In this document: piece by piece, positions 33,104-44,262 of the stretch | How positions within the stretch are numbered: the first letter of the stretch is position 1 | Layout of the letters: every line of letters begins with the position of its first letter | Assembly (NCBI GenBank): GCA_033558025.1 | Contig: JAUCEF010000013.1 | Location: 2,597,001 to 2,661,000, forward strand | Direction: 5' to 3' | Length of the DNA: 64,000 nt | Source of the DNA: Phytophthora sp. 'mugwort' | Lineage: Eukaryota > Oomycota > Peronosporomycetes > Peronosporales > Peronosporaceae | Translations under genes and position numbers: made by a program | Notes under the pieces: generated by a model | The model's input: only the letters and a program-made list of their open reading frames with translations | Database searches by the model: none | What the model was told of the DNA's origin: nothing

Positions 33104-34957
33104 TTTCATTGGGGGGATACGTTGGGTCCAGCCGAATAAACCGAAATGCCGGGGGAGGATGGGCAATATCGCCACGGCCTGGGGGACTCATCATTACCCT
33201 GATCACCAATTTCCTACTACTACTGTCTCGGTCGTATGAGAGGAAGGAAGTGCGGGTGGTGACCCCCCTGGTGGATCACCCGATTACGGCAACGGTAGAT
33301 GAGTGCGACCGGCTTGCCATCACCATCAACTCTACGCACACAGAGTGTATCGCCGACGTGGACGGACATAAGCATTTGACAAGACGACTCGAAAAGGCGG
33401 CGGGCAGCAAGGTGCAGGTACAATATGTGCACCCGCATCCCAATGTATCACGCCTGTTATTTTTGTGGATAGCTGGACGGCGGAGACCCCACCGGCGCAA
33501 CGACTATAAACTGTACCTGCTGAACGAGGTCTGCCGGAGAGGAAGCAAACAAGTCAAACTGCGAGAAGGGAATTGCCGCGAAAGCAGTGAGGCTACCGCG
33601 AACGGACTTTCTACCTTGGAGTTCACAGAATACTTGGTCTTGGGTCATGGGGCGAATAGGTCATCTACCTGCTCAAAGCAAGGGCATTCTCGATGTTCGA
33701 CATGCGCAATGATCGACTGGGGTCCCCGCATGGATAGTGCACGCATGAAGTGGATGTGGACATATACCACGTTTTCTGGACATGCCCGGCTGCACGGCAA
33801 CTGCTAGCGACGTTTACTCATCAATGGAAACATCGGGGGCTTCAGGGTGATGAGATCGAGGCTACAGTTATTGGTCTGGGAGCTGCCAGCCGTGCCACTA
33901 CCAATCGGGGAGGCAGCAGCACAAACCCAGCTGCACAAGAGAGACATGGACGCTTCGTGGGGCGCATGCATTACCGCGATAACAAAGATTTGCTGGCGGC
34001 TGGGGGCGGCATTGTGCTTCCACACAGTGGGGAGAGGGCGAGTGCGGCATTTAATGCGACCAACAAAGAAGGCGGAACGACACACATTACTGCTCTCCAA
34101 CCGTCTTAGAGAGGGGTGCGAATATGCACATGCATGTGCAACCAACAGGCAACCGGAACACGATGACAGCCAAGCGGCCGGGGCCACCACATTCTGAAGC
34201 AGCCATGGAATGGATCACACCAAGCACTTTCGACGCCCCTCCTGCCCTACCGGTATATTCTGTTTTACGGCGGGGGGGGGGGGGGCTAGGGGTAACTCAG
34301 GCTCCGGGTGTCTGGTGCGGTGGATGTGCGGTTGAATGAGGATGGAGGCATTTCCAAGTGGTGTGCGGGCATCATGCCGTATCGGCATCGCCAATGACAA
34401 CTAATGTCGCTGAAAACCTCGGACACTTGGTGCGATTGACCGCATGCAGACGGTTAGGATACTTGCTGCTATATGCCGAGGGTGACAGCACAATGAGCAT
34501 ACCACAGCAGGCCACAAGAACTCCACCGAAAGCGGGGCATTTGCTATCATTATACTGGAGGTGTTCGACAACTTGCTCGAGTCAAAGTGGTACGTTGCAA
34601 CATCATCTAAGGACCTACAACATGATGGCGGGCATGCTTGCAAATCGGGCTATGGACACGACTAAGCGCACAAGAGAACAGATGGATGACGAGCAACTGG
34701 GGGTGGAGCGATGGAGCAACCTGATTGCATTTGCTGGGGGAGATATTGGGCACTGGTTGCTGAAGAATATAGAGGTGGCCTCGACGGGCGGCCACATATG
34801 CTGCTTTTTAGGGAACGGCACGAGTGCTGGCTGCCTGTTATTAGGCAGCAGTCGGTGCGAAGCCGCAGGATGATCAAGCTGCACCCTGCGAAGCGGATAT
34901 AGAAAGTCGTTAGCGGAAAGAGTCAAGTGACATAAATGTACCTCATTAAGAAAATAA
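33104..34957 (+). mobile_element. 5'-truncated LINE with RNase H domain
   Basis: Plus-strand remnants of a non-LTR retrotransposon. VDIYHVFWTCPAARQLL near 33755-33800 is the Cys/His end of the RT region. An RNase H-like domain follows near 34380-34660 (TTNVAENLGHL, YAEGDSTMSIPQQ, LANRAMD). A run of 14 G lies at 34272-34285. The 3' end is A-rich (TTAAGAAAATAA). ACTATC flanks both ends (33098-33103 and 34958-34963), a 6-bp target duplication. The body is cut off at the 5' side, as is common for LINEs. Confidence 0.75.
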
Positions 34958-34963
34958 ACTATC

Positions 34964-36850
34964 ATAATCGTCTAGAGCATCGCTGCTTCCTGCAACTTCG
35001 CCCTCCTGCGTTCCTCCGGACGCACGTTGTCATCCGGCAGGGAGCAGTTTTGCAAAATTCTTACCCGTAGGCACCGGTAGTTATTGGCAAGGTCATCACT
35101 TGCACTGAGCTCTTGCGCGCTCTGACGACCGTTTTTTCTATGTATTGCCCACTCACGTTTGCCTCGAGAGAAGTCAGGGGCCGAATCTGTAGTCTGCCAG
35201 TCCACACGTCTACGACGGCGTCGTAAGGTTCGCTGTCAGCAGACGCGACATCCTTCATTTAATGTTACTGGTCCCACACGCTGAATCAGCGTTCACATCA
35301 GCTCGGGAGCGATTCATCTTGACCGTCGGGAAAATAATTTAATTCACCCTCTTCAACGTACTCGTTGAACACTTTAATCCATCGACTTACTTTGAGCTTA
35401 TAGCCGCTGTGGTCTCGTTGATCTTCACTTCGGACACGAACCCCTTCTTGTGCTCGGTCGGAAATATTCGTGACATCCAACGACGCCTTTGCGATATCCA
35501 AGCTAAACTCCAACCCTGTAGTTCATGCTGAGCTTCTTCCGCATGGCCTTTGTGTGTGGTAATACGCGAGGGAACCAAACTCTCTCGAATGTGGTGGATG
35601 CCAGGCTTCGGCCCGAACATCAGGTCGTACGGTTTGCACCCTGCGTCTTTACAAAACACGTGGTTCTTGATGTAAACGCAGCCTCGAGAACATACACCAA
35701 GAAAGACTTCGGCTGGCGAGACTGGCGCATCATTATCTTCACCATGCCGATCAAAATCTGGTGCGTGCGCTCCATAAATTCAACGGCGAAGCATGGGGGC
35801 CAATTCCCGTGTGCACGATGCCCTTCTTCCGATTTTACCCCTCCTTTGCTATATTTCAATATTCCTGGCCATTATCAGTCAACACCTTCTTCACTAGTTC
35901 TCTAGCTTCACTCTTATCATCATCACTCAATTCACGAATTATCGCAGCATCAAGGCATTTGCCACGCTGTCGCTCACAGGCGAGTGCTCATGCATAAACT
36001 GGTTCCCCTCGCCCTCGGTTTTCGACTTCAATAAATAAATCTTCACACGGCGAGAGAATCCGTCCTGGCAACAAGAACAGCTGAGTACTGTGAGCCGTTA
36101 CTTAGTCCTGGTATGAGCAGATCTGCGAAGATCATGTCATTCACCTTCTCGATGGGCCTATCGAGCTTCTTCCTAAATGGTTTCCGTGCTACGTGCCGAA
36201 ATGACAGTCTGCACAGTCGATCTTCCCGTGGCGTTTAAGCATGGTGCCCTTGGCCATGCCGCGCTTGACCATCAGTCTGATGTACTCTGGGCATGAATGG
36301 GCCAATTGATTATGACAGACATCTATATCCTTAGCGACATTCGTCACAGCAAAGTTTGCAATCACGCTCTGCTTCATTCCGGATTGCTTCTTGCGACTCG
36401 CTGTGCCATCAACTTTATGCGCACTGAAAGGTCAACGTCGATGTTCATGTGCCGCGGGATAACTTCGGTGTTGTCCTTTGCCATGCCGAAAATCCTCGCG
36501 TCCTGGTCCATCATGTTGACCATCTGCAGGTCGTTCACGGGTGACTTCAAGTCCTCCAGCTGGTCCTTGATGTCGAAGACCGTGTACAAGTGGCTCCTCA
36601 GGTCGCCATCCGGTCGCAGACGAGTCCTGTGTAGCTCATCCTTCAGGCGGTACACTTTCTGCGCTGTCGAAGCTGAATTCTTCTTCCCCTAGTAAATGGA
36701 GGGCAGTTCGCTCCACATCTCGGTCCCTATCTTCTCCTACTACGACATTACCGGCTTGGGCAGCTCCATCGACAGCGAACCCTGGATGAGAATCTTCACC
36801 ATAACTTGTCGCTTCTTGAATTGGTCCTTCTTGTATCGGTCCCATGTTGC
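34964..36850 (-). pseudogene. Copia 1 gag, gag-pre-integrase and integrase
   Basis: Reading down from 36850: gag with LKDELHRTRLRPDGDLRSHL and KSPVNDLQMVNM (36655-36370). Next is gag-pre-integrase with CHNQLAHSCPEYIRLM and GKIDCADCHFG (36330-36190). Integrase follows, with HGNWPPCFAVEFMERTHQIL, QSRQPKSFLVYVLEAAF and YDLMFGPKPGIHH (35860-35580). The remainder reaches the LINE junction at 34963. Frames change several times. Confidence 0.7.
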
Positions 36851-37844
36851 ATGTGTTCAGTTTTGTTTAGTTTCGTCCAAGTTTTGGTAACGGAACAGTT
36901 TCAACGCGTGTTGGGCGGACCAAACTCTAGTAAGCGACCACAGCACTCAACCACGAGAGTATTCAATGAAAACGTTCGACTATTTGAGATTTATTCTTAA
37001 AATTCTGGCTTTGCTCGCGGCACTTAACTGAATGAGTGTGCGCTCCGCGTGCAGAAGTTACTTTATCGTCATTCCGCATTCTGGGCGAATAGCACAAAGG
37101 CTATCGTGGGCATTAGGGTTGGAGTACTAAAAACGAGGACAAGGGCGATGGTGAGACCATAGCGAATGGCGCTGCTATTTCATTTCGTAATCCCCGATGC
37201 CCCGTGGGCGGCCAAAGTGTGAGGTCTGGAAGCTTTTCGAGGGTCCTGGCGGTGATGAAAGCATCAAGTGTCATCGCTGTCCTCATGTCATTGGCTTTGA
37301 GTTTAAGTGACGGAGCAGATGAGGACGACGAGGACAAAGAACAAGAAGCGGGTGGTGTTAACCTGTGATCTAATGACAGGGACGATTTGTGGCGCTGATG
37401 AAAAACGCCAGAGGTACCTACTCCGGGCCAAAAATCAAGATCACGCATTTCGCTATCCCCAGGCTCTACCGAAGCACTTGCTCACATTTTACAACTCGCG
37501 CTCAAGATCTTGTGTACCAGGCTATTATTACTACAACGAAAGGCAATGGTACCAAGTCTGCTACCACCGCAGCTGAGCACCCCGAACCAAAAGAAAAGCG
37601 CATCCGACCCCTGAATCCCCTAACGTCTCCTGTGTCACTTCAACCCAAACGTTTTTTACTCCAACCCCGTTCCCACCTGAAATATCCCAGACGCGGAGCG
37701 TAAGAAGAAGTGCGAACTTGCTTAACAAGATTCATCCACTCCACGCAACACTATGAACTACACCACTCTCCCGTTCACTTTATCATCTTCCTTTATTATA
37801 AAAAGTTGTAGTATATGTATTCCCAGCTAAGTCGAAGACCGCCT

Positions 37845-38025
37845 AGTTAATTAAAAGAGAAATATTGGACTTAATTAAAAAGAATGTATTATCTGGTGAG
37901 GCAATGCGGGCTTCCGCGCTACAGTAGTTGCCTTTCTATCATCAGTCTCGATTGAGCCCGATGAGTTAAATCATCTTGTCGACGCCAAGCTGTCGCGATC
38001 ATCTCGGAGCAAGCTATTTCTAACA
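37845..38025 (-). repeat. 5' LTR of copia 1
   Basis: About 180 bp, AGTTAATTAA to CTATTTCTAACA. Homologous to the 30841-30992 LTR with an insertion of about 25 bp and numerous substitutions, so the insertion is old. Confidence 0.7.
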
Positions 38026-38159
38026 GGTAGAGCGGCCGGACCACTGAAAAAAAAACGATCAAACTTGCACTTCCTCCCTTCACGAGAATCGAACTTAGCG
38101 TTATATTTCGTCGAGCACTATACGAATTTGTCTTTTTTAATTTTAAATTTTCGAATATT

Positions 38160-38870
38160 GGGCCTTAGCGTGTAAGACAGCAGCCGCGTGGTCGGGGCCA
38201 TTGCGAGGCCACCCATGTCGAGCAAGCCCACGGCGCCCTGTGACTGCTGGTTACTTAAACCTCCTCCGGCTGGTCAGAGTAGCCTTTATCCTCGTCTCGG
38301 TTCTCGGGTCGTCGTGTCGCGCAGTCCTAAAAACGTCTATGGCAGCTTGTGAAAGATAACTACAGTAATAGCGTTCTTACCGATCAGCTTGTCCATCGAT
38401 GAAGAAACAAGTGTCGTCCCTGGCTTTTCAGCCGGGTCCTCCGAGCCTTGTGGAGCACCTTTACAACTAAATCCTGAGCCTCATCGGGCGGTTCAGGAGC
38501 AGCCGGTCATTAGCTGCAGCTGTACCAGGGCAGGCTTGTCGCCAAAGGCGTCCATGAACGATTCCAGGAGTTCGTCGGAATTGTCGTTACACTAAGTGTA
38601 CGGTAGATGGTCCAGATCATGGAAGCCATAGCTTCGGGCTCGTCCAGCGTGTAGGGTTCTCGCAAGGCGGTGCGGCGATGATCTCACACTGGTTCGGGTA
38701 CTTACAGAAAATATCCTTCTGCTAAAACAAAAATTATGGTACTTTGAAATCCAAATCACCCCAAACAATGAATACCTTGTAGTAGTATACGGCGATAACT
38801 ACGCGTTTGACATTCCCGTTAGCCACCTTAAGCTCGCATAAAAGCGCGGACTCGCTGTAGTAGTTTTACA
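38160..38870 (-). pseudogene. Unidentified gene relic with apparent splice sites
   Basis: Not recognised. Just downstream of the effector gene the minus strand reads LLCELKVANGNVKRVVIAVY, YYK, then a possible intron (GTATTC donor near 38775, TTTTAG acceptor near 38725), then QKDIFCKYPNQCEIIAAP. In shifted frames it continues with EPYTLDEPEAMASMIWTIYR, DNSDELLESFMDAFGDKPAL and a GTAAGA donor-like end near 38380. The acidic/hydrophobic mix and splice signals look like a decayed host gene rather than a mobile element. Function unknown. Confidence 0.3.
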
Positions 38871-38873
38871 GCG

Positions 38874-39364
38874 TTATGGCGATGGTTTCTTTTCCGCTTG
38901 CTCTTTCATTAGCTTCAACCAAGCATCAGCAGTAAGAATGTTACCTTTCTTGTATTGTGCTTTGATCCAAAGTTCGTCGAACCCCAAATAGCGGAGATAC
39001 GTCGAATTCTGCATCAACTCGTCAAAACTTTTCCCTTTCCAGCCGTTTTTCTTGAACAAACTTTGAGGGGTTTCTCCATCCTTCAGCGAAGATTTGTGTT
39101 CAAGGTTTTTGCAGAGCGCGTTCATCCCATGCTTCTCCACAAGCTGGCTCATTTTTTTCAGCGTATTCTCCCCCCAAACCCATCTTTCTTCTCCATCGAT
39201 GTCAGAGTCATCGGCCGTGGTAAACATCCTCATGAACCTTTTGCTTCTTTGACTTGTTGCAAGCTCGGATGGTTTCATCTGGTTGGAGGCTTACCAGCCG
39301 TCAGCGCCTCGCTGGATGTCAGGAATACTGCAGCGACCACCAAGATGCCGAAGTATCGTCCCAT
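38874..39364 (-). pseudogene. RXLR-dEER effector gene with one frameshift
   Basis: Oomycete RXLR effectors are secreted and enter host plant cells to alter immunity. The ATG at 39364 opens a typical signal peptide: basic start, hydrophobic core ILVVAAVFL, Ala-x-Ala-like cleavage region near residues 20-24. This frame stops at 39275-39277. From 39278 another frame carries the rest: RFMR as an RXLR variant, then DGEER as the dEER motif, then a Lys/Leu/Trp-rich C-terminal domain of about 100 residues ending in PSP. The switch fits one missing base near 39290-39293. No intron can bridge it (GT to AG only 16 nt). The C-terminal domain is free of stops. An Inr-like element lies just upstream. Damage is recent or a sequencing error. 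Confidence 0.7.
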
Positions 39365-39394
39365 GTCGTGTCAAATTGCGTTTGCAGTTCAGCG

Positions 39395-39412
39395 CAAAAG
39401 AGTAAATGACGG
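39395..39412 (-). promoter_or_regulatory. Inr/FPR initiator of the RXLR gene
   Basis: Minus-strand CCGTCATTTACTCTTTTG, 31-48 bp before the ATG, fits the oomycete initiator. Confidence 0.45.
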
Positions 39413-39679
39413 AGTGACGCCAAAGAGACATGCATGTACGATTGATACAGTACAGTAAATACAAATCGGCACGTGTTGCTGGCAACTTGCTGGTCCCATC
39501 AGAGCAAAAACCATACCAGCAGAAATAGGTCGCAGCACAGCATAAAACTAGGATATTAACAGCACCGATATGGAGGGGCGACGTAGTTTGTTCATAATCG
39601 TGCACTAACTGGCGCGTAGTCCATATTGCATGTCGCCATCCGTGAACCTTGGCCGAGAGGATAGTCCCATTTAGGGTAT
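39413..39679. other. Upstream region of the effector gene; no gene seen
   Basis: The long minus-strand frame across here (39291-39698) has no recognisable feature and covers the effector promoter; I take it as chance. Confidence 0.4.
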
Positions 39680-39860
39680 TCACTACCACTGCCACCAAAA
39701 GAGCTGTTTAAAGCACCGCTTCCGCTAAACCTTCATCACAAAATCCTAGTGAAAGCGCCAAATGTGGTGACAGCTTTCACTTCACTCACCACCATCCATC
39801 CCCGCGGCGAAGCTGCTCCCTCAAGGAGGCCCCACAGTACTTTGATTCTCTCAGAAGCGT

Positions 39861-40560
39861 TGCAATTGTGGAAAGCAAGCGCAAAAACTTCACAGACGCC
39901 GATGACGCGCTTCTTCTGATCCAATTATCGCCGAGGATCCCTTCAAGAGAGGCTACGGCAAAGTAATGGAGAAGTGGCAGCACGTGGCAGACGTCTTGAA
40001 TGCATCCGACGTTTTCTCGCGCGACAACCTCAGCGCCAAGACGGCCCAGAATCGCTTTAATCTACTCCTAGGTACGTGTGAGCTGGTCTGTGTGCTCTAC
40101 GGTGGCTCTACTATTCTCTAATTCGATTATGTGTCTGTCAGAGAGTGTACGCAACAACCACAAGAAGGCGGTCAAAAGCTCGGGCGTCAACGAAGAGTAC
40201 GAGCTCAAGCATGAGCTTCTCGACGAGCTCCTCTTGCTCGTCGACGACCACCGGCACGCGCACGACAAGGCCAAATAAGAGACGCGGACAAAAGCTCTTG
40301 CCGCCAAGAAGGCCGGCGAGGTGGTCCGGGAGCTTGCCGTTCAGCGTCTGAAGCGGCGCGACCCGCCTGACGAGGACGAGAGTATGCGACCCAGCCAGAG
40401 TCCCAACAAGTTCGCGAAGCTGGCGGAGGTGCTGCGGGAACACAAGGAGAAGGAGTTAGAGCTTCGGCGCGAGCTGTGGGTGCAAGAGAGACAAGATGCC
40501 TTGCCGCCGAGGCGCATCGCCTCGAGGACCAGCAACGCTTTCGGCAAGTACTTACATTGC
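39861..40560 (+). pseudogene. Harbinger 2 Myb/SANT-like protein
   Basis: Helps the transposase bind DNA in this family. The start KRKNFTDADDALLL is followed, after a frameshift near 39920, by AEDPFKRGYGKVMEKWQHVA and LSAKTAQNRFNLLL (SANT-like helices). A 70-nt intron (40072-40141, GTACGT to CTGTCAG) keeps the frame into ESVRNNHKKAVKSSGVNEEY. A stop at 40276 interrupts a charged coiled-coil tail (KLAEVLREHKEKELELRREL). Two lesions only. Confidence 0.65.
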
Positions 40561-40590
40561 TAGTCAAGAAGTAGGCAGAATCTGCTAGTT

Positions 40591-41461
40591 TTACTTGTGG
40601 CTTAGTCCTCTTTGTAGTCCTCTAGTGATGGAGTTGTAAACCAAAAAAGCACTGATCTGGTTGCCTCCACGAAAGCACGTCTGACAGTTCGTGAGGAACA
40701 TGGCAGCACGCACGTATTTGCCTACTCGACTCAGCCGAATCTTGAGTCCCTTTGCATACGAAATGATAGCCCAAGTAGTCTTCATGATCTTGAAATTCCG
40801 TTCGATAGATGTGCGCGCAACACCATTTTTTTGATTGAAAATGCGCTGGTGAATTGTTAGAACTGTAGATTTGAACCCAGTGACGCAGTACTTGCTCAAA
40901 GGGTACGCTGGGTCCCCAAAGATGGCCTTCCCAGCAAAGTCTGATCGTTATCCTCAAAATATGGAAGCAATTTGCTTTCCGCAAACACAGTGCTATCGTG
41001 GCGGCTCCCTTCGTATGGCCCCCAGAAGTGAATCCATAAGCCATCCGGGGCCGTAAGCCCTGCGTAGTAAGAAGAGATTCACTTGCCAGAAGAAGTGCAC
41101 TTGCAAACGATAGCATGGATACATTGAGGGCTACATACCTTGGTAGATGATGCAGTGAACCGTGAACTCTCTTGTGGCCGCTATAGACTTTGGTTTGTAA
41201 ATTCTCAGCACGCCGCCGCACACGTCCACTCGGCCGGCAGATAGGAATTTTAGCTCCATCTGGAAAAGCAAACACCCTAGTAACAGGAGCTCGCGCTGAG
41301 ATTGCAGAACCGTACGATTCGATTCGCTCACTAATGAGCCTCTTGTGGAAATAAAGCTTCCCTTCTATCCCGGTGTCTATGATGTCCACTACAACAAAAC
41401 AATGCAATTGTCGGAACCTCATTACAGCAATGATGTAGTGAGCAATAGCATTCGTACGCAC
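40591..41461 (-). pseudogene. Harbinger 2 transposase, nearly complete
   Basis: DDE_4 (HARBI1-like) nuclease. N-terminal ISERIESYGSAI, then FAFPDGAKIPICRPSGR (first Asp) and YSGHKRVH. A 79-nt intron (41060-41138, GTATGT to ACGCAG) separates this from GLTAPDGLWIHFWGPYEGSR. Next are FGDPAYPL (second Asp) and TSIERNFKIMKTTWAIISYA (Glu), then VGKYVRAAMFLTNCQTCFRG. All three catalytic acids are present. Two lesions break the frame: a 7-bp tandem duplication (GTGAACC at 41155-41161 and again directly after) and one missing base near 40940-40946. It is the best preserved DNA transposase in the window. Confidence 0.75.
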
Positions 41462-42235
41462 TCATGTACAGAAAGATAAGATACACGCCAACGTGTAGCT
41501 CGCGTGGCATAAATTGCTCTCCATGTTGTAATGCCGTCGAGGATAGCTCAGGCGGTACATTAAAATGCACATCGCCTCCTCCACAGAGCTGCGGTCACCA
41601 AAGCAGTGATCATGACCGCCGGAAGGCACAGCAGCGCGACAAGGCGGAGCATACCGCCCAAAGGAAACCGAAAGTCGCGCTCAGCGTTCGCGTCCGTGAA
41701 AGCAAGCAGGTTAAACCGAACAGCCAGGATTAGAGGCCGATCGGGTGCGTGCACAACACCGGCCGGCACCAGCTCCAGCCACGGGTTCTCCTTCCCGTAC
41801 TGGACAAGCACGGCGAGAAGCTCAGGTGCCTCACTCTGCGTCAAGCGCAGTCTGCCGCGAGCAACAGCTCAGTGAGAATATATACTACATCGAGAAACAC
41901 GCACGCAAAACCGTACCCGCTCAGAAACAGCATAATGGCGGCGCTACGCCTGGAGAGTGACGCTGTTGGCGCTTCAGCTGCGCTGCGCCCAAGGCAGCGG
42001 CTCCAGTGATGCAGAGCTTGGGGCTGACGTGGCGAGCACGCGGACACTGAAACTGGATACTATCGCTTTTGCTGAGTCAACACCACTCATCTCCACCGTA
42101 CCGTAGCGAACAGTAATCGCTTATTGAGTTTTCTGCGGTAGGCAAAATATGAGGGTAAGTGAACCTCCGAAATCTAAAAAATCGAAATGGCTTTCACTAC
42201 CACCAAGCACGGGCTGGGAGGGTAGTGGCAGTGAA

Positions 42236-42593
42236 AAGTCAATTTCGAAACCTCTCTATTATCTGTGAGAACTTAATATGCCTTAGATGGGATATTAAAC
42301 CATACTTTACGCAGTCAAATGATTTGCAGTGGCAGGGCTATTTATGGTGGCGATCCGCACATCTGACGTGAAGCGATGGTGATCGGGATCGAAGTGTCCT
42401 AAACGATTCCCTGTCACCGAGCATACATGTATTTCATTGTTGTAAAATAATCTCCTTACAGACTTCACCTTTCTCAGCCGTTGTCAAAAGACCGTATCCC
42501 TCGTATGAAGAAACTGGAGCAGCCCTCGATGCCTGGGTCTGCAAATATATAATGAGTGATTCGTGTGCCCATATGATATTGATGGGGTGAGCG
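42236..42593. other. No gene seen
   Basis: Spacer between Harbinger 2 and a dispersed repeat copy. Confidence 0.4.
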
Positions 42594-42872
42594 TCATATA
42601 AATCGACCGAGGAGGAAAGCGCTTGCGAGCGCGCGTAGCCTCAGCAATCCCATGCGGTGTGCCCGCGAAGCAGGGAAGCGCGGTATTTACGGAGGCGGAC
42701 CAAGCGCCGAGCTTTCCTGCCAGCCGAACACTGTAGCGGGCCGAACTTAGAATCTTTTCATCGCAGGAGCGCAGTGACTGCTTTTTCGAAGCAAAACCCA
42801 AGATCGCGATGCCATCGGCCCTCGGGAGGACTAGGGTAAAAGGGAGACCTTCTATACAAAACTACAGTGTCA
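42594..42872 (-). repeat. Dispersed repeat family, copy 3
   Basis: Inverse of the copy at 22048-22326 along almost its whole length, with clear conservation of GCGAGCGCGCGTAGCC, AACACTGTAGCGGGCCGAAC and GGGAGACCTTC. Confidence 0.65.
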
Positions 42873-43419
42873 ACCAGAAATGCGACAGGCTAGATGGGCA
42901 CAGCAACACGTGCCTTGTAGAATTGGTGTGATAAAACGTTATAGTTGCGTACGGCATGTCTCTGCTCAAAGCAACAAAGGAATGGACATAACCGGCAGAA
43001 CTGACTTGTTGTTTTTGGTACGGTATGACTCATTGTCATGTCGATTGTCTGTTCGAAGGCCCAGGCATGAAGGGCTACTTCAGCATCTACATACGATGGA
43101 TGCAGGTCTTCTGGCAACGAATGAGCAGGGTGAATTCGGCGAGGCTGCTGTTAAAGGTTCCACTTTCATGTTTTATGAATTGTGTACGCTCCTATTACCT
43201 TTGGAGTATTTATTACCTTCGTCTTCATTTTAAACTTAGTGTACAGTTCATTATCTAAGAGTACATGTGACGGGACCGTTACTGTATCAAAACTTCGATA
43301 TCCCTAACCCTATCTATTGTCAATTTGTCGACGAACGGCTGTGAGCGACGGTACTTCCAGAAACGGTCTTGTTTGTGGAATGGTTGATGATAGTGTCTCA
43401 GAGGGTGAAATGCGCGAAT

Positions 43420-43636
43420 AAAAGACCAACAGAGGCGAACGATTACGAGCGCGTAGCACAAACAAGCGCAGAAGTACCCACGAAGCAGAAATTCCCGGTG
43501 GAGTCCCCAGCTCTGAGCTTTCCAGCGAGCCGAGCCTTGTACTTGGCCGGTTTTCTCGAACGGCGCAGCGACCCAAGCCCGCGATGACATCAGTGCATGG
43601 GGGTCTAGGTGTAAGAGGAATGGAAGGCTTCAATAC
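43420..43636 (-). repeat. Dispersed repeat family, diverged copy 4
   Basis: Same order of blocks as copy 3 but diverged: ACGAGCGCGTAGC, ACCCACGAAGCAG, GAGCTTTCCAGCGAGCCGA, GGCTTC at the right end. Confidence 0.45.
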
Positions 43637-44262
43637 ACTAAAGAAGCTAAAATGTCAAATGTGATACGGCGCGACTGTATGTGTCTTCTTCGCCTTACTG
43701 AATTTGTGAAATCTGTACATGTACTCTTTACGTTTCCTTCATAACTTCTCCAGAACAGTTTGTTGAATAGCTGAGGTGGCCATTGCTTCTTAGTGAGATA
43801 GCGTCGCTCATTAAATGGTTTCATTGTCCGTGTCATGTTGGTCCCAAACGGCCGCTTGAATGGGCTCTATCGGTAATAAATGCTGCACAGCGATTACGAT
43901 ATAGACCGTCCGCAATCACACGATGTAATAATAATCAAATATTGATTATAAAAGAAAAACGTTTTTTGTCGACAACCACACGTCCCTCTCAATAAAAGCC
44001 GACAAGTCATTTGAAGCGATCTGAGAGTATAAGTAATGACAGCTATAATCATGAATTTGAGCAGATACGCAAGGCATGTGAAGTATGAGGTGCGCTTATT
44101 GTTGAGAGGGACTTCCGAATGTTTTTAGAGGGTGATTACGGTATAGTATCCCCACAGTAAATCTACAATTTGCCGCCTGGCAGGCAATGCTTGATTCGTG
44201 GAGCTCCCTTAGCGGAGCTCCAGGGTAGAGAGATGCCATGAATTGATACTGGTCTGTTGAAG
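43637..44262. other. No gene seen
   Basis: AT-rich spacer before MULE 2. No frame supported. Confidence 0.4.

Larger units (their letters stand above)
30841..38025 (-). mobile_element. Ty1/copia element with two LTRs (copia 1), interrupted by a LINE
   Basis: Minus-strand gag, gag-pre-integrase, integrase, hinge, RT and RNase H occur in copia order between two related LTRs (37845-38025 as 5' LTR, 30841-30992 as 3' LTR). A LINE splits it at 33104-34957. Flanks TAACT and GGTAG do not match, so no target duplication is left. About 1 kb between the 5' LTR and gag (36851-37844) has no recognisable frame. Confidence 0.75.
39680..42235. mobile_element. PIF/Harbinger element 2
   Basis: Myb/SANT-like gene (+) and transposase (-) face each other, as in Harbinger element 1 at 1.3-3.4 kb. 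Candidate terminal inverted repeats are TCACTACCACTGCCACC at 39680 and, read on the minus strand, TCACTGCCACTACCCTCC from 42235. They agree except for a few transitions and one indel. A clear 3-bp target duplication was not seen. 41570-42180 has no supported gene. Confidence 0.5.

Noticed and set aside
39279..39294. GTAAGC...CAG as an intron joining the RXLR signal peptide to its effector domain
   Set aside because: It would be only 16 nt long, far below any working intron.
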